Assembly (NCBI RefSeq): GCF_051251125.1 | Contig: NZ_JBPCZL010000009.1 | Strand: one strand, 5' to 3' | Origin: Carnimonas bestiolae | GTDB taxonomy: Bacteria; Pseudomonadota; Gammaproteobacteria; Pseudomonadales; Halomonadaceae | Length of the DNA stretch: 64,000 nt | Part shown: positions 54,077-63,608 of the stretch, in pieces | Position numbering within the stretch: the stretch's first letter is position 1 | How the letters are laid out: each line of letters starts with the position of its first letter | The notes under the pieces: model-generated | Databases searched by the model: none | What the model was told of the DNA's origin: nothing | Seen by the model: only the letters and a program-made list of their open reading frames with translations | Program-made: the position numbers and the translations under genes

Positions 54077-54267
54077 CCTGTCCCGCCCATGCGGGCATCC
54101 ATTAGCGCAGTGCCTAATAAACCACCTCAGCCACAGCACGATCACAAGGCACGCTACCCAAAGAGCAGATAACCGTCAGCTCTCCAACGATGCACGACCT
54201 ATACCGCACCACGAACTGGCGTCGCCTACCGGCACAGCAGCTCCTGGAGTGGCAGGAGAAATCTCTC

Positions 54268-55644
54268 ATGGCCATAGCACCAAGCAACGTTGCTTCCCAA
54301 AATGCAACGACTGACGACGTAGATACCCATCACCTGACCCGCTCGGCGTGGGCGCTGTCGCTGGGCAGTGCGCTGGAATACTACGATTTCGCGCTATATA
54401 GCCTCGCTTCGGCGTTGATCTTTGGACCGCTGTTCTTCCCTTCGTCCAGCGTTGCCATGCAGCTGATTCTTAGCTTTGGCACCTACTTTCTAGGCTTTGC
54501 GGTGCGCCCCATTGGCGGCGTGGTCTTCGGCGCGCTAGGCGATCGCATTGGCAGGAAGGCGGTGCTGACGATCACCGTGCTGCTGATGGGCGTTTCAAGC
54601 ACGCTGATTGGCTTCTTGCCCACCTTCCAAAGCGTGGGCTATCTGGCGCCGATCCTGCTGGTGCTACTACGTATTGGCCAAGGTTTGGGCGCAGGTGCCG
54701 AACAGGCCGGTGCGGCGGTCATGATGACCGAAAGCGCGCCCACCAACCGCCGCGGCTTTTTTGCGGCACTGCCCTTCGTGGGCGTACAGGGCGGCACCAT
54801 CGTGGCCGCGCTGGTGTATTTCGCGATGCTGTACGGCGTCGATGATATTACCGCGACCTGGCTGTGGCGCATTCCCTTTATCTTCAGTGCCGCTATTGTG
54901 GGCGTGGCTCTTTACATGCGGCTGCACATGAAAGAATCCCCCACCTTCGAAAAACTCTCAGCAGAAAACAAAAAGCCTCAAAGCACGCTGAAAGAGTCGC
55001 TGGCGTGCTCGAAGAAGTCCATTCTTACCGGCATTGGGCTGCGCATGGCAGAGAACGGCGGCTCGTCGATCTACCAAGCGCTGGCCATCAGCTATATTGC
55101 CGGCGTGGTCGGCCTGAAAGGTCCAGTCGGCGCACTAACGCTGGTGGTCGCGGGCACCGTGGGCGCCATTACCGTGCTGGTGGCGGGCAAGGCTAGCGAC
55201 GTTTACGGCAGGCGCACGGTGTACCGCTTCTTCGCGATCTTTCAGTTGGTGATTGCCTTTCCGGTGTGGTGGGTGCTCAGTCAGGGCGAGCTCATCAGTA
55301 CCGTAATCGCCATTACCATCGCGTTGGGCATTGGCACCTGGGGTATGTTCGGAGCCCAGGGCGCGCTGCTGCCTGAGCTGTTTGGTTCGCGCTATCGCTA
55401 CCTGGGCGTCTCGATTGCGCGTGAGATTTCTGCGGTTATTGCGGGCGGCATCGCGCCGCTGGTCGGTGCACTGCTGATGGGCGCTACCGAATGGGTGCTC
55501 GGCGGTGATCCAGCCACGCGCGTGTACGCCTGGATTCCGATTGCTGCTTACCTATCGCTGCTAACGCTGATTACCGCCGTTACCGCCTGGCGCATGCCTG
55601 AATCGCTTAACCGCGATTTACACAGTGAAGCTGATGCTCATTGA
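54268..55644 (+). CDS. MFS transporter of the MHS (metabolite:H+ symporter) family, probable 2-ketogluconate carrier
   Basis: This inner-membrane protein of about 458 residues has twelve membrane segments. The SALEYYDFALYSLASAL start, the GGVVFGALGDRIGRKAVL loop and the GQGLGAGAEQAGAAVMM segment are typical of the MHS group (ProP, ShiA). In Pseudomonas the cluster transporter KguT is of the anion:cation symporter type, so this looks like a replacement. The ATG at 54268 follows CAGGAG; the longest frame begins 26 codons earlier. The substrate is inferred from position only. Confidence 0.82.
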   Translation: MAIAPSNVASQNATTDDVDTHHLTRSAWALSLGSALEYYDFALYSLASALIFGPLFFPSSSVAMQLILSFGTYFLGFAVRPIGGVVFGALGDRIGRKAVLTITVLLMGVSSTLIGFLPTFQSVGYLAPILLVLLRIGQGLGAGAEQAGAAVMMTESAPTNRRGFFAALPFVGVQGGTIVAALVYFAMLYGVDDITATWLWRIPFIFSAAIVGVALYMRLHMKESPTFEKLSAENKKPQSTLKESLACSKKSILTGIGLRMAENGGSSIYQALAISYIAGVVGLKGPVGALTLVVAGTVGAITVLVAGKASDVYGRRTVYRFFAIFQLVIAFPVWWVLSQGELISTVIAITIALGIGTWGMFGAQGALLPELFGSRYRYLGVSIAREISAVIAGGIAPLVGALLMGATEWVLGGDPATRVYAWIPIAAYLSLLTLITAVTAWRMPESLNRDLHSEADAH

Positions 55645-55702
55645 GCAACGCCCTTCAGCGCTCTACAGTAAATGAAGGTGCGCCTGAACCATTTTTTCGA
55701 TG

Positions 55703-55723
55703 GGAGCGCGGTTAGCGCGCTCC
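55703..55723 (+). repeat. hairpin between the transporter gene and kguD
   Basis: An 8-base perfect stem (55703-55710 with 55716-55723) rich in G and C lies in the 109-base gap. It lacks a T-run, so it may be a processing or attenuation structure. Confidence 0.7.
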
Positions 55724-55753
55724 GACAATTTCTCAACGTCTTAGGTTACTCCT

Positions 55754-56740
55754 ATGAAGCCAAAGGTTATTTCGTTCAATCGCCCGCTTGAGCCCGAGCT
55801 AAAGCAACGTCTCGAGCAGCACGCAGAGCTTCTTGATTTCACCTATACCAAAACGCCCGCAGACGATCCGGCGTTTATTGAAGCATTAGCCACCGCTGAT
55901 GCGGCGATTGGCTCGAGCCTGAAGTTCGGCGCCGATCTGATCGAGAAAGCGCCTAAGCTCAAGATAGTGTCGAGCGTCTCCGCTGGGGTCGACAACTTCG
56001 ATGTGGCTGCGCTCAATCAGCGCGGAATTCTGCTTTGCAACACCCCGGATGCGCTGACCGAAACCGTCGCTGACGCCGGCTTCTCGCTGATTCTTTCCAC
56101 CGCTCGCCGAGTGGTAGAACTGGCTAACTGGGTGCGCGACGGGCAGTGGCAGAAAAGCCTGACGCCCGAGCGTTTCGGCAAGGATGTGCATCACGCGACG
56201 CTGGGTATTGTCGGCATGGGTCGCATCGGTGCGGCGATTGCGCGCCGCGCTCACTTTGGCTTCAACATGAAGGTGCTGTACCACAACCGCTCGCAGCATC
56301 AGGGCTACGAGCAGGAAATTGGCGTCGAATATCGCTCTTTTGAGGATTTGCTCAAGGAATCCGATTTCATCTGCACTACGCTGCCCTATTCTGAACAAAC
56401 GGCAGGCATGTTCGGTGCCGAAGCATTCAAAGCGATGGGCGAAGACGCGATCTTTATCAATATTGGTCGCGGTGGCGTTGTCGATGAACCTGCGCTGATC
56501 GAGGCGCTCAAGAACGGCACCATCAGAGCCGCAGGTCTGGATGTCTTTTCCAAGGAGCCGCTGCCCGCCGATAATCCGCTGGCGCACCTTGATAACGTTG
56601 TCGCGCTGCCGCACATCGGCTCGGCCACCGCAGCCACCCGCTTCGCCATGGCAGAGCTGGCAGTCGATAATCTGATTGCTGCATTGCAGGGCAAGCGGCC
56701 TCAGTGCCCCTATAATTGGAAACAAATTGGCAACGAGTAG
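55754..56740 (+). CDS. kguD: 2-ketogluconate-6-phosphate reductase KguD (D-2-hydroxyacid dehydrogenase family)
   Basis: The 328-residue protein reduces 2-keto-6-phosphogluconate to 6-phosphogluconate, after phosphorylation by KguK. The NAD(P)-binding GIVGMGRIGAAIARR motif begins near residue 151. The catalytic Arg in NIGRGGVVDE, Glu in SKEPLP and His in LPHIGSAT are all present. The call rests on the cluster; glyoxylate/hydroxypyruvate reductase is the nearest alternative. gnd follows and would use its product. Confidence 0.87.
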   Translation: MKPKVISFNRPLEPELKQRLEQHAELLDFTYTKTPADDPAFIEALATADAAIGSSLKFGADLIEKAPKLKIVSSVSAGVDNFDVAALNQRGILLCNTPDALTETVADAGFSLILSTARRVVELANWVRDGQWQKSLTPERFGKDVHHATLGIVGMGRIGAAIARRAHFGFNMKVLYHNRSQHQGYEQEIGVEYRSFEDLLKESDFICTTLPYSEQTAGMFGAEAFKAMGEDAIFINIGRGGVVDEPALIEALKNGTIRAAGLDVFSKEPLPADNPLAHLDNVVALPHIGSATAATRFAMAELAVDNLIAALQGKRPQCPYNWKQIGNE

Positions 56741-56893
56741 CGACCACGCCTCGATTCTATAAGCACGGAATGATATAAAAGATCCAAACCATATGCGGTG
56801 GTGAGATATGAGACTTTGGTCTATATCTACTTGCTCAGCAAACACCTCCCCACCTCAGTGGTGGATCAGCTGATAAACAACGGAGCATCTAGC

Positions 56894-58312
56894 ATGTCCA
56901 AGCAAGAAATTGGCGTTATCGGAATGGCCGTTATGGGCAAAAACCTTGCCCTGAACATCGAGAGTCGTGGCTATACCGTGTCGATCTTCAACCGCTCGCG
57001 CGGCAAGACCGACGAAGTAATTGCAGAACATTCCGACAAGAAGCTGGTGCCCAGCTACACCATCGAAGAATTTGTTGATTCGCTGGAAAAACCGCGCCGC
57101 ATTCTGCTGATGGTGCAAGCCGGTGAAGCCACCGACAAAACCATCGAATCGCTGAAACCGCACCTCGACAAAGGCGACATTCTGATCGACGGCGGCAACA
57201 CCCTCTATACCGACACCATTCGTCGTAACAAAGAGCTCTCCGATGAAGGCTTCAACTTCATCGGTACCGGTGTTTCCGGCGGTGAGGAAGGCGCCCTGAA
57301 AGGCCCGTCCATCATGCCTGGCGGTCAGAAGGAAGCGTATAAGCTGGTTGCGCCTATCCTTGAGAAGATTGCCGCCAAAGCGCCCGACGGCGACCCGTGC
57401 GTTACCTACGTCGGACCGGACGGTGCTGGCCATTACGTCAAGATGGTCCACAACGGTATCGAATACGGCGACATGCAGCTGATCGCTGAGTCGTACTCGC
57501 TGCTGAAAGGCACCCTGGGGCTCTCTAACCGCGAGCTGGCAGATGTCTTCTCCGAGTGGAATCAGGGTGAGCTCGATAGCTACCTGATCGACATTACCGC
57601 CAAGGTCTTCACTAAAAAGGACAAGGATTCCGACCACGACGTAGTGGACATCATCCTTGATTCGGCGGGCCAGAAAGGCACCGGCAAATGGACCAGCAAA
57701 AGCGCCCTCGACTTCGGCGTTCCGCTGCCGCTGATCACTGAATCCGTGTTCGCACGCTTTATCTCGGCCCTTAAGGACCAGCGCGTGAAAGCCGCCAAGG
57801 TGCTGACCGGCCCCACGCCCAAGCCCTTTGATGGCGACCGTGCTGAATTTATCGAGAAGATCCGTCGTGCGCTCTACCTGAGCAAGATCGTCTCCTACGC
57901 GCAGGGCTTCTCGCAGTACAAGTCGGCCTCCGAGTCCTACGGCTGGGATCTCAACTACGGCGAAATCGCCAAGATCTTCCGCGCTGGCTGCATCATTCGC
58001 GCCGGCTTCCTGCAGAAGATCACCGACGCCTACGAAGAAGACCCGCAGCTCGACAACCTGCTGCTGGCACCTTACTTCAAAGGCATCGCCGACGAGTACC
58101 AGCAGGCGCTGCGTGATGTTGTCGCCTACGCGGTTCAGCAAGGCATCCCGACGCCGACCTTCTCTTCCGCGATCGCCTACTTCGACAGCTATCGCTCCGA
58201 GAAGCTGCCCGCTAACCTGATTCAGGCACAGCGCGACTTCTTCGGCGCTCACACCTATCAGCGTCTCGACAAGGAAGGCACCTTCCACACCGAGTGGCTG
58301 AAAGACGACTAA
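56894..58312 (+). CDS. gnd: 6-phosphogluconate dehydrogenase, decarboxylating
   Basis: Gnd oxidises 6-phosphogluconate to ribulose-5-phosphate with release of CO2 and NADPH. The 472-residue protein has the GMAVMGKNLALNI NADP-binding motif at the N-terminus, the GVSGGEEGALKGPSIMPGG substrate segment near residue 128, and the catalytic Lys in KMVHNGIEYGDMQ near residue 183. GGAG lies nine bases before the ATG at 56894. It is 153 bases behind kguD on the same strand. Confidence 0.98.
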   Translation: MSKQEIGVIGMAVMGKNLALNIESRGYTVSIFNRSRGKTDEVIAEHSDKKLVPSYTIEEFVDSLEKPRRILLMVQAGEATDKTIESLKPHLDKGDILIDGGNTLYTDTIRRNKELSDEGFNFIGTGVSGGEEGALKGPSIMPGGQKEAYKLVAPILEKIAAKAPDGDPCVTYVGPDGAGHYVKMVHNGIEYGDMQLIAESYSLLKGTLGLSNRELADVFSEWNQGELDSYLIDITAKVFTKKDKDSDHDVVDIILDSAGQKGTGKWTSKSALDFGVPLPLITESVFARFISALKDQRVKAAKVLTGPTPKPFDGDRAEFIEKIRRALYLSKIVSYAQGFSQYKSASESYGWDLNYGEIAKIFRAGCIIRAGFLQKITDAYEEDPQLDNLLLAPYFKGIADEYQQALRDVVAYAVQQGIPTPTFSSAIAYFDSYRSEKLPANLIQAQRDFFGAHTYQRLDKEGTFHTEWLKDD

Positions 58313-58335
58313 GTCGTAATCGCCAAAAGTAAGAC

Positions 58336-58371
58336 AACGCCCGCGCTCCTAACAGGATCGCGGGCGTTTTT
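58336..58371 (+). terminator. terminator after gnd
   Basis: A perfect 10-base stem (58336-58345 with 58359-58368) is followed by a T-run ending at 58371. It should end the kgu-gnd transcript. Confidence 0.9.
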
Positions 58372-58424
58372 GTAGATGATAACGGCTGAATGACCGGGCA
58401 GATCATATAGCGTGATGGCGATGC

Positions 58425-59312
58425 TCAGGCAGACGATGAGCGAGACTGGTGAAAGCCCAGTAGAAGGATGGCTAGCATAATCAGCGCCGCCCCGCAGGAG
58501 GAAAAAAGCCCGAGAGACTGCGAGAAGAACACCGCCGCCAGAATCGAGGCGAACAGCGGATCACAGGTTTCCACCATCTGCATCTCACCCGCTCCGATAT
58601 ACGCCGCCGCTTTGAGCGTGCAGAAGAAGCCCCCAATGGTGGGAAACACCGACAGCAGCAGCACCGGAACCATGCTGGGCAACGGTATCTGCCAGGAGTT
58701 AGTTAACAGTGCGGGCACCGTCAAAAAGCACGCGCCCCACAAAAACAGCCACCATAGCAATCCAATGGTTGCCTTTATCGAAAAGCAGGCAGAGAAGAAG
58801 ATAAACAGCGCATACCCTAGCCCACCGATAAGCGCATAGAGGGCGCCCACTCTAAGCGCTGGTGACTTCTCGCCGACTAATAGCAGATAGCTGCCTCCAA
58901 GAATTAGCGCGAAGCAGAGAATATTGACCCAGCCGAGCTGCTCTTTCAGAAAAAGATAGCCCAGCACAATAGACACGACGCCGGGCACATAGATCATGAA
59001 GGAGGTCATCGGAATATTGGATGCCGAGAATGCCCAGGTCTCGAAAAAATAGAGCGTGAAGACGCCGAGAAACGCCATTAGAACCACTTTCGGTAGCTGA
59101 GGTACCAGAGCAACCGCATCCCGCCTTGCCTTGGGAAGCAGCGCTAATAAAACCGTGAGAATGAACAGTGCACCCACCGTCTTGTATAGCGCCGTGGCAT
59201 AGAAGTTGGATCCTAGCGCGAAGGATTTTTCATTCAGTGGTCCAATCAGTGAATTCAACAGCGACGCCAGCAAGGCCCACGAGAATCCAACGATTTTGCT
59301 ATTTTTACGCAT
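58425..59312 (-). CDS. DMT-superfamily (EamA) permease
   Basis: The inner-membrane protein of about 295 residues has ten hydrophobic segments forming two EamA repeats. It lacks the RhtA-specific motifs of the other EamA gene in this window, so its substrate is unknown. The start is uncertain: I use an ATG at 59312, but AAAGGG lies directly before it with little spacing, and in-frame GTG codons further upstream are possible. Confidence 0.75.
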   Translation of the reverse strand: MRKNSKIVGFSWALLASLLNSLIGPLNEKSFALGSNFYATALYKTVGALFILTVLLALLPKARRDAVALVPQLPKVVLMAFLGVFTLYFFETWAFSASNIPMTSFMIYVPGVVSIVLGYLFLKEQLGWVNILCFALILGGSYLLLVGEKSPALRVGALYALIGGLGYALFIFFSACFSIKATIGLLWWLFLWGACFLTVPALLTNSWQIPLPSMVPVLLLSVFPTIGGFFCTLKAAAYIGAGEMQMVETCDPLFASILAAVFFSQSLGLFSSCGAALIMLAILLLGFHQSRSSSA

Positions 59313-59799
59313 CCCTTTTACCACGCCGTTATTTACCTCTACCGTTGCTGTTTGTCTCGTGCCGAGTATCGATGCGCTGCGAACCACGCCCTTTGTTCTC
59401 GCAAATCAATATGACGTTACCTAGCGTAGACGTTTTCGACACATGCGTTCCCGCGCCCTTCATCGGTATTTCGCCACATTGCCAGTGCCGGAATAACCTA
59501 CGACGTTTTATGTCATTCGGGGGCGCTGCTTTACGACTGAACTCATCCTTGCCTGTGACTTTGAAAGAACCTGTTTACCGGCTCTTTCACCCCGCAGAAA
59601 ATCTGCGTCTATATTTAGCATCATCCATCAATGAGCACCTTACATGACGGTTTTTAGCGATTAATCACCACAGGCGCGCCTTCCATCGTGCCTTGAAATG
59701 ACGAAGAGAATCCCGCCGCTGCCGGTACCCGCGTTTTCTCGACATCCTTTGGTTCTCACCGCATAGTGACAGCATCAGCAATAGGTACAGGAATTCCCC
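59313..59799. other. divergent intergenic region without a credible gene
   Basis: This 487-base spacer lies between the DMT permease and the oxidoreductase gene. A plus-strand frame covers much of it, but it has no family resemblance and overlaps the permease gene. No clear promoter or hairpin stands out. Confidence 0.5.
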
Positions 59800-60786
59800 A
59801 TGTTTCAGGCCATTTATCTGACGCAGGATGATCACCGCGCCACCCACGCGACGCTTGAGCAGTTGGACGAGACGCAGTTACCTGAGCGCGAGGTGTGGGT
59901 CGACGTTGAGTGGAGCACGCTGAATTACAAGGATGCGCTGGCGATTACCGGTCGCGGCAAGATTGTGCGGCAGTTTCCGATGGTGCCGGGCATTGATTTG
60001 GTGGGAGTAGTACGCGAAAGCGCTTCGTCTGAGTATTCGGCGGGAGATCGGGTGCTGCTGAATGGCTGGAGCGTGGGCGAGAAATACTGGGGCGGGCTGG
60101 CGCAGCAGGCGCGCGTGGATGGTCGCTGGCTAACACCGCTGCCGCCTGAGCTAAGGCCTTTCAGTGCAATGGCGCTGGGCACGGCAGGCTATACCGCGAT
60201 GCTGTGCGTGCAAGCATTGGAACGTCAGGGAATAGCGCCCGAGCGCGGCCCAATACTGGTCACAGGAGCTAATGGTGGCGTTGGCAGTATCGCTATCGTG
60301 CTGCTGAAGCAGGCGGGTTATCAGGTGATTGCCGCTACCGGTCGCGCGGACCAGCGCGATGCGCTGTTAGCGCTGGGTGCAAGCGAGGTGATCGACAGAA
60401 ATGAGCTGAATCAGCCGGCGCCGCCCCTGGGTAAAGCGCGTTGGGCGGGAGCCATTGATAGCGTGGGCAGCCACACCCTCGCCAACGTGTGTGCTCACAC
60501 ACAGGAAGATGGCGCTGTGGCTAGCTGCGGACTGGCGCAAGGGATGGACTTTCCGGCATCGGTAGCGCCGTTTATTTTGCGCGGTGTCACGCTGTGCGGT
60601 ATTAACAGCGTCACCCGCCCCGCCAGCGAGCGACAGGACGCCTGGCAGCGTTTGGCGCGCGACATCGATCAGGAACAACTGGCAGGCTTGACCCACACCA
60701 TCGCCCTGAATGAGACGATCGGCGCGGCTGACAAGCTGTTGGCAGGCAAGGTACGCGGCCGGATCGTGGTGGACGTTAACCGCTAA
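59800..60786 (+). CDS. acuI: zinc-free MDR oxidoreductase, AcuI/YhdH (acryloyl-CoA reductase) type
   Basis: The 328-residue protein belongs to the quinone-reductase-like branch of the medium-chain dehydrogenases. STLNYKDALAITGRGKI near residue 39 and FPMVPGIDLVG near residue 60 are typical of the YhdH/AcuI group, and VTGANGGVGSIAI near residue 152 binds NADPH. No zinc ligands are seen. AcuI reduces acryloyl-CoA to propionyl-CoA. The specific substrate is not shown by the context. It is convergent with a LysR gene. Confidence 0.87.
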   Translation: MFQAIYLTQDDHRATHATLEQLDETQLPEREVWVDVEWSTLNYKDALAITGRGKIVRQFPMVPGIDLVGVVRESASSEYSAGDRVLLNGWSVGEKYWGGLAQQARVDGRWLTPLPPELRPFSAMALGTAGYTAMLCVQALERQGIAPERGPILVTGANGGVGSIAIVLLKQAGYQVIAATGRADQRDALLALGASEVIDRNELNQPAPPLGKARWAGAIDSVGSHTLANVCAHTQEDGAVASCGLAQGMDFPASVAPFILRGVTLCGINSVTRPASERQDAWQRLARDIDQEQLAGLTHTIALNETIGAADKLLAGKVRGRIVVDVNR

Positions 60787-60828
60787 TCGCTCTTTTGGCG
60801 TACGCACCGCCGCGCTCGGCCCGGTAAC

Positions 60829-60850
60829 GGTAGTGGCCTCCACCACTACC
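60829..60850. terminator. hairpin between the oxidoreductase and LysR genes
   Basis: An 8-base perfect stem (60829-60836 with 60843-60850) has a 6-base loop. No T-run follows on either strand, so its role as a terminator is uncertain. Confidence 0.35.
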
Positions 60851-60900
60851 ATTACAACTACTCACAAAGGCCAAGTGATTAACGCGGTATCAGGCCCGCG

Positions 60901-61800
60901 CTATGGGGCTGGCGCATCGTTCAGCGCCTCTACCAGCATATCCACCAGCGCACGCACCGGGCGCGATTTCTCACGGTGATGCGGATAGAGCGCGTTGACC
61001 GGTTCGGGCGCGGGGCGATATTTATCGAGAATCGCCGTAAGACGGCCGTCGGCCAGCGCCTCCTCCACGATAAAATGCGGAAGCTGCACGATGCCCATTC
61101 CCGCCAGCGCCGCATCCATGACCAGTTCGCCATTATTGGCGTGAAAACGTCGCTGCGCTTCGACGGCGACCTCGATAGCTTTAGAGCCGCGTCGGTAATG
61201 CCATACCACCTGCGACTGGTGTCCATACAGCAGACACGCATGCTCATGGAGCTGCTCGGGGCGCTGAGGAGTGCCGTGCTGGGCTAGATAATCAGCGCTG
61301 GCACAGGTCACCAGTTGCTCCTCGCACAAGCGCCGAGCAATCAGCGTTGAATCGCTCAATTCACCGATGCGAATGACCATATCGTAGCCTTCCGCCAGCA
61401 AATCGACACGGCGATCGCTTAGCTCGTAATGCAAGTCTACGGCTGGATATCGCCTGATGAACGACGGCAGCACGCTGCGCAAGCGCTGCATCGAAAAGCT
61501 CAGCGGCGCGCTTACCCTCAAACGCCCACGCACTTCCTTGCTCTGAAGCCCGACATCCTGCTCGGCAAGATCGATTTGATTGAGAATGTTGCGGACCTGG
61601 CTTGCGTAATCAAGCCCCAGCGCCGTGGGCTGCATGCGTCGGGTCGAGCGATTCAGCAACCGCACCCCCAAGCGCCCCTCCAGCGTCTGCAAGCGTTTGC
61701 TGACCAACTGTTTGGAGAGCCCCAAACGCTGCGCGGCGGCAGTGATACTCAAGGTATCAACTACCGCCACGAATGCCTCCATCTCTTCAAATCGGCTCAT
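60901..61800 (-). CDS. LysR-family transcriptional regulator
   Basis: The 299-residue regulator has an N-terminal helix-turn-helix (TAAAQRLGLSKQLVSKRLQTLE) and a C-terminal periplasmic-binding-like effector domain. The LNRSTRRMQPTALGLDYASQ segment resembles the CrgA group. It lies three bases after opgD on the same strand, so co-transcription with opgD is possible, and it is convergent with the acuI-like gene. The effector is unknown. Confidence 0.88.
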   Translation of the reverse strand: MSRFEEMEAFVAVVDTLSITAAAQRLGLSKQLVSKRLQTLEGRLGVRLLNRSTRRMQPTALGLDYASQVRNILNQIDLAEQDVGLQSKEVRGRLRVSAPLSFSMQRLRSVLPSFIRRYPAVDLHYELSDRRVDLLAEGYDMVIRIGELSDSTLIARRLCEEQLVTCASADYLAQHGTPQRPEQLHEHACLLYGHQSQVVWHYRRGSKAIEVAVEAQRRFHANNGELVMDAALAGMGIVQLPHFIVEEALADGRLTAILDKYRPAPEPVNALYPHHREKSRPVRALVDMLVEALNDAPAP

Positions 61801-61803
61801 TGG

Positions 61804-63453
61804 CTACTTTTTATCTGCAGGCCAGGTAGGGTAACGGCGCTCGCTGGCCGCTGGCGGGAAGTACTGATACAGCCAGGTTTCGCTAAGCGTATCGTTACCC
61901 GATTTGAGGAACAGTCGCAGATCGATCGGATCGGTGCTTTCTGAGGTGGGATACCAGTCGAACAGAATTCGATAGCCCTTGAACTCTTTGACGTAGATAA
62001 CCTGCACGTCCTGCACCTTACCGCCGCTAACGGAAATTTGCGGCTGTAGGCTCAGACCTTCCTTCAACTCGGCGAAATCGACGGCAAAGCGACGGCACCA
62101 CACATCAGGGTACTGCTCACCTGGCGCCCACCCTTCAGTAAAGCCACCGGCGCCCTGACGAGTCTCGAGCACATTGGCAAGCGAGCTTTTCACCGGCGGC
62201 AGCGGCGCCCAGTGCAACCGATAGCGGAAATGGTATTCACCGCCCTTGGTAATTTTCTGTTCTGGCTGCCACATGCAGACAATGTTATCGAGCGTTTCGC
62301 CGGTTGAGGGCAGTTCGAGCAGATTGACCGCCCCCTTGCCCCACTGGTTGAGCGGCTCTACCCACAAACTGGGGCGCTTGTGGTAAAGATCGACGGTGTC
62401 CTGATAAGTAGCGAAATCACGCTGCAGCTGCAACAGCCCGAAGCCGCGCGGATTCTCGTCGGCAAAGGCGTTGAACTGAATATGTTCAGGGTTGTTCAGC
62501 GGTCGCGCGATCCACTCGCCGTTACCGCGCCACAGTGCAAGACGGTCGGAGTCGTGAATTTCGGGATGATAGGTCAAGCAGGCGCGGCGATCATTACTGC
62601 CGCAGCTGAACATGCTGCTCATCGGTGCAATGCCCAACTGAGCGATGTCTTTACGCGGGTAGATGAAGCTGTCGACCTCCTGGGTCACCTTGCCTTCGAC
62701 GTTTTCACAGTCGAGCACGAAGTGATAGGCCCCTACCGCGCTGGGGCTGTCGAGCAGCGCGTAAACGCTGAAGGATTGGCTGTTGGCAGGCGACGGCTGC
62801 TGAATCCAGAACGCCACGAAATCGGGGAATTCTTCACGCAAGTCGTCGATGTAGGTATCGATCGCCAGCCCCCGTGCTGACAGCCCGTACTGACCATCGC
62901 CCCCTTCGGCGCGGAAATAGCTGGCCCCCAGGAAAGAGAACACGTCGCTCTTGCCGAAATCGGGGGCGCGGAACACCTTGAAACCAGCGAATCCCAGGTC
63001 GTCCTGCCCTTTCAGCGCGTTGGTATCAACGCCAGCATCGTGGTAGTTGAACAGCGAAGGACGGAAGTGCACTTCGCGCGCCTGATTACCGGCCTGATTT
63101 AGCGAGTAAATGTGCACGCGGCGCTTGAAATTCATGCCCACATGGAAAAATTCGACGTCAACGGCGCGGTTAGCGTTGGCGTGCCATAGCGCGTGATTCT
63201 TGTCGTAGCCGATCTTCTGATATTGCAGCGGCGACAGTTTCGCCAGCGTTTCCGGAATCGGGCCAGGCGCGCCGCCAAAAGGCTTGGCAGCCTCGCTTTT
63301 GGCGCGCTTCTTCAATTCGTCGAAGCTGAACGGCGTCGGCTTTCCGTCGGCAATAGCCGCCGGCGCAGTGGCGGCAGCGGCGCGTGCCACCGAGGGAACA
63401 CTGCAAAATGCTGCCAGCGCTGCTGACGCCTTGAGTACTGACCTGCGATCCAT
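61804..63453 (-). CDS. opgD: periplasmic glucan biosynthesis protein D (OpgD/MdoD)
   Basis: OpgD shapes the backbone of osmoregulated periplasmic glucans. The 549-residue protein begins with a twin-arginine signal (DRRSVLKASAALAAF, cleavage near SVARAAAA), followed by the large beta-rich MdoG domain with FDELKKRAKSEA, RRVHIYSLN and WVEPLNQWGKGAVNLLELP. The ATG at 63453 follows AGGA; the longest frame begins 14 codons earlier. No opgG or opgH lies nearby. The lysR gene follows directly. Confidence 0.94.
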   Translation of the reverse strand: MDRRSVLKASAALAAFCSVPSVARAAAATAPAAIADGKPTPFSFDELKKRAKSEAAKPFGGAPGPIPETLAKLSPLQYQKIGYDKNHALWHANANRAVDVEFFHVGMNFKRRVHIYSLNQAGNQAREVHFRPSLFNYHDAGVDTNALKGQDDLGFAGFKVFRAPDFGKSDVFSFLGASYFRAEGGDGQYGLSARGLAIDTYIDDLREEFPDFVAFWIQQPSPANSQSFSVYALLDSPSAVGAYHFVLDCENVEGKVTQEVDSFIYPRKDIAQLGIAPMSSMFSCGSNDRRACLTYHPEIHDSDRLALWRGNGEWIARPLNNPEHIQFNAFADENPRGFGLLQLQRDFATYQDTVDLYHKRPSLWVEPLNQWGKGAVNLLELPSTGETLDNIVCMWQPEQKITKGGEYHFRYRLHWAPLPPVKSSLANVLETRQGAGGFTEGWAPGEQYPDVWCRRFAVDFAELKEGLSLQPQISVSGGKVQDVQVIYVKEFKGYRILFDWYPTSESTDPIDLRLFLKSGNDTLSETWLYQYFPPAASERRYPTWPADKK

Positions 63454-63608
63454 ACGAATTTTTCCTGTAGGGCGATGAATGTGATGCGCTAACAACGCAC
63501 GGATAGCGAGCGGGGTATCTGAAGCCGCGCCACCGTGAATAGATGTTCCTCACTCGGACAGCATGCACGCAAAATAGTGCCCGCTCAAACACGCGAACTT
63601 AAGCGCTG

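Noticed and set aside
56855..58288. A 477-codon open frame on the minus strand
   Set aside because: It lies opposite gnd and shows no domain; the high G+C content at third positions explains the lack of stops.
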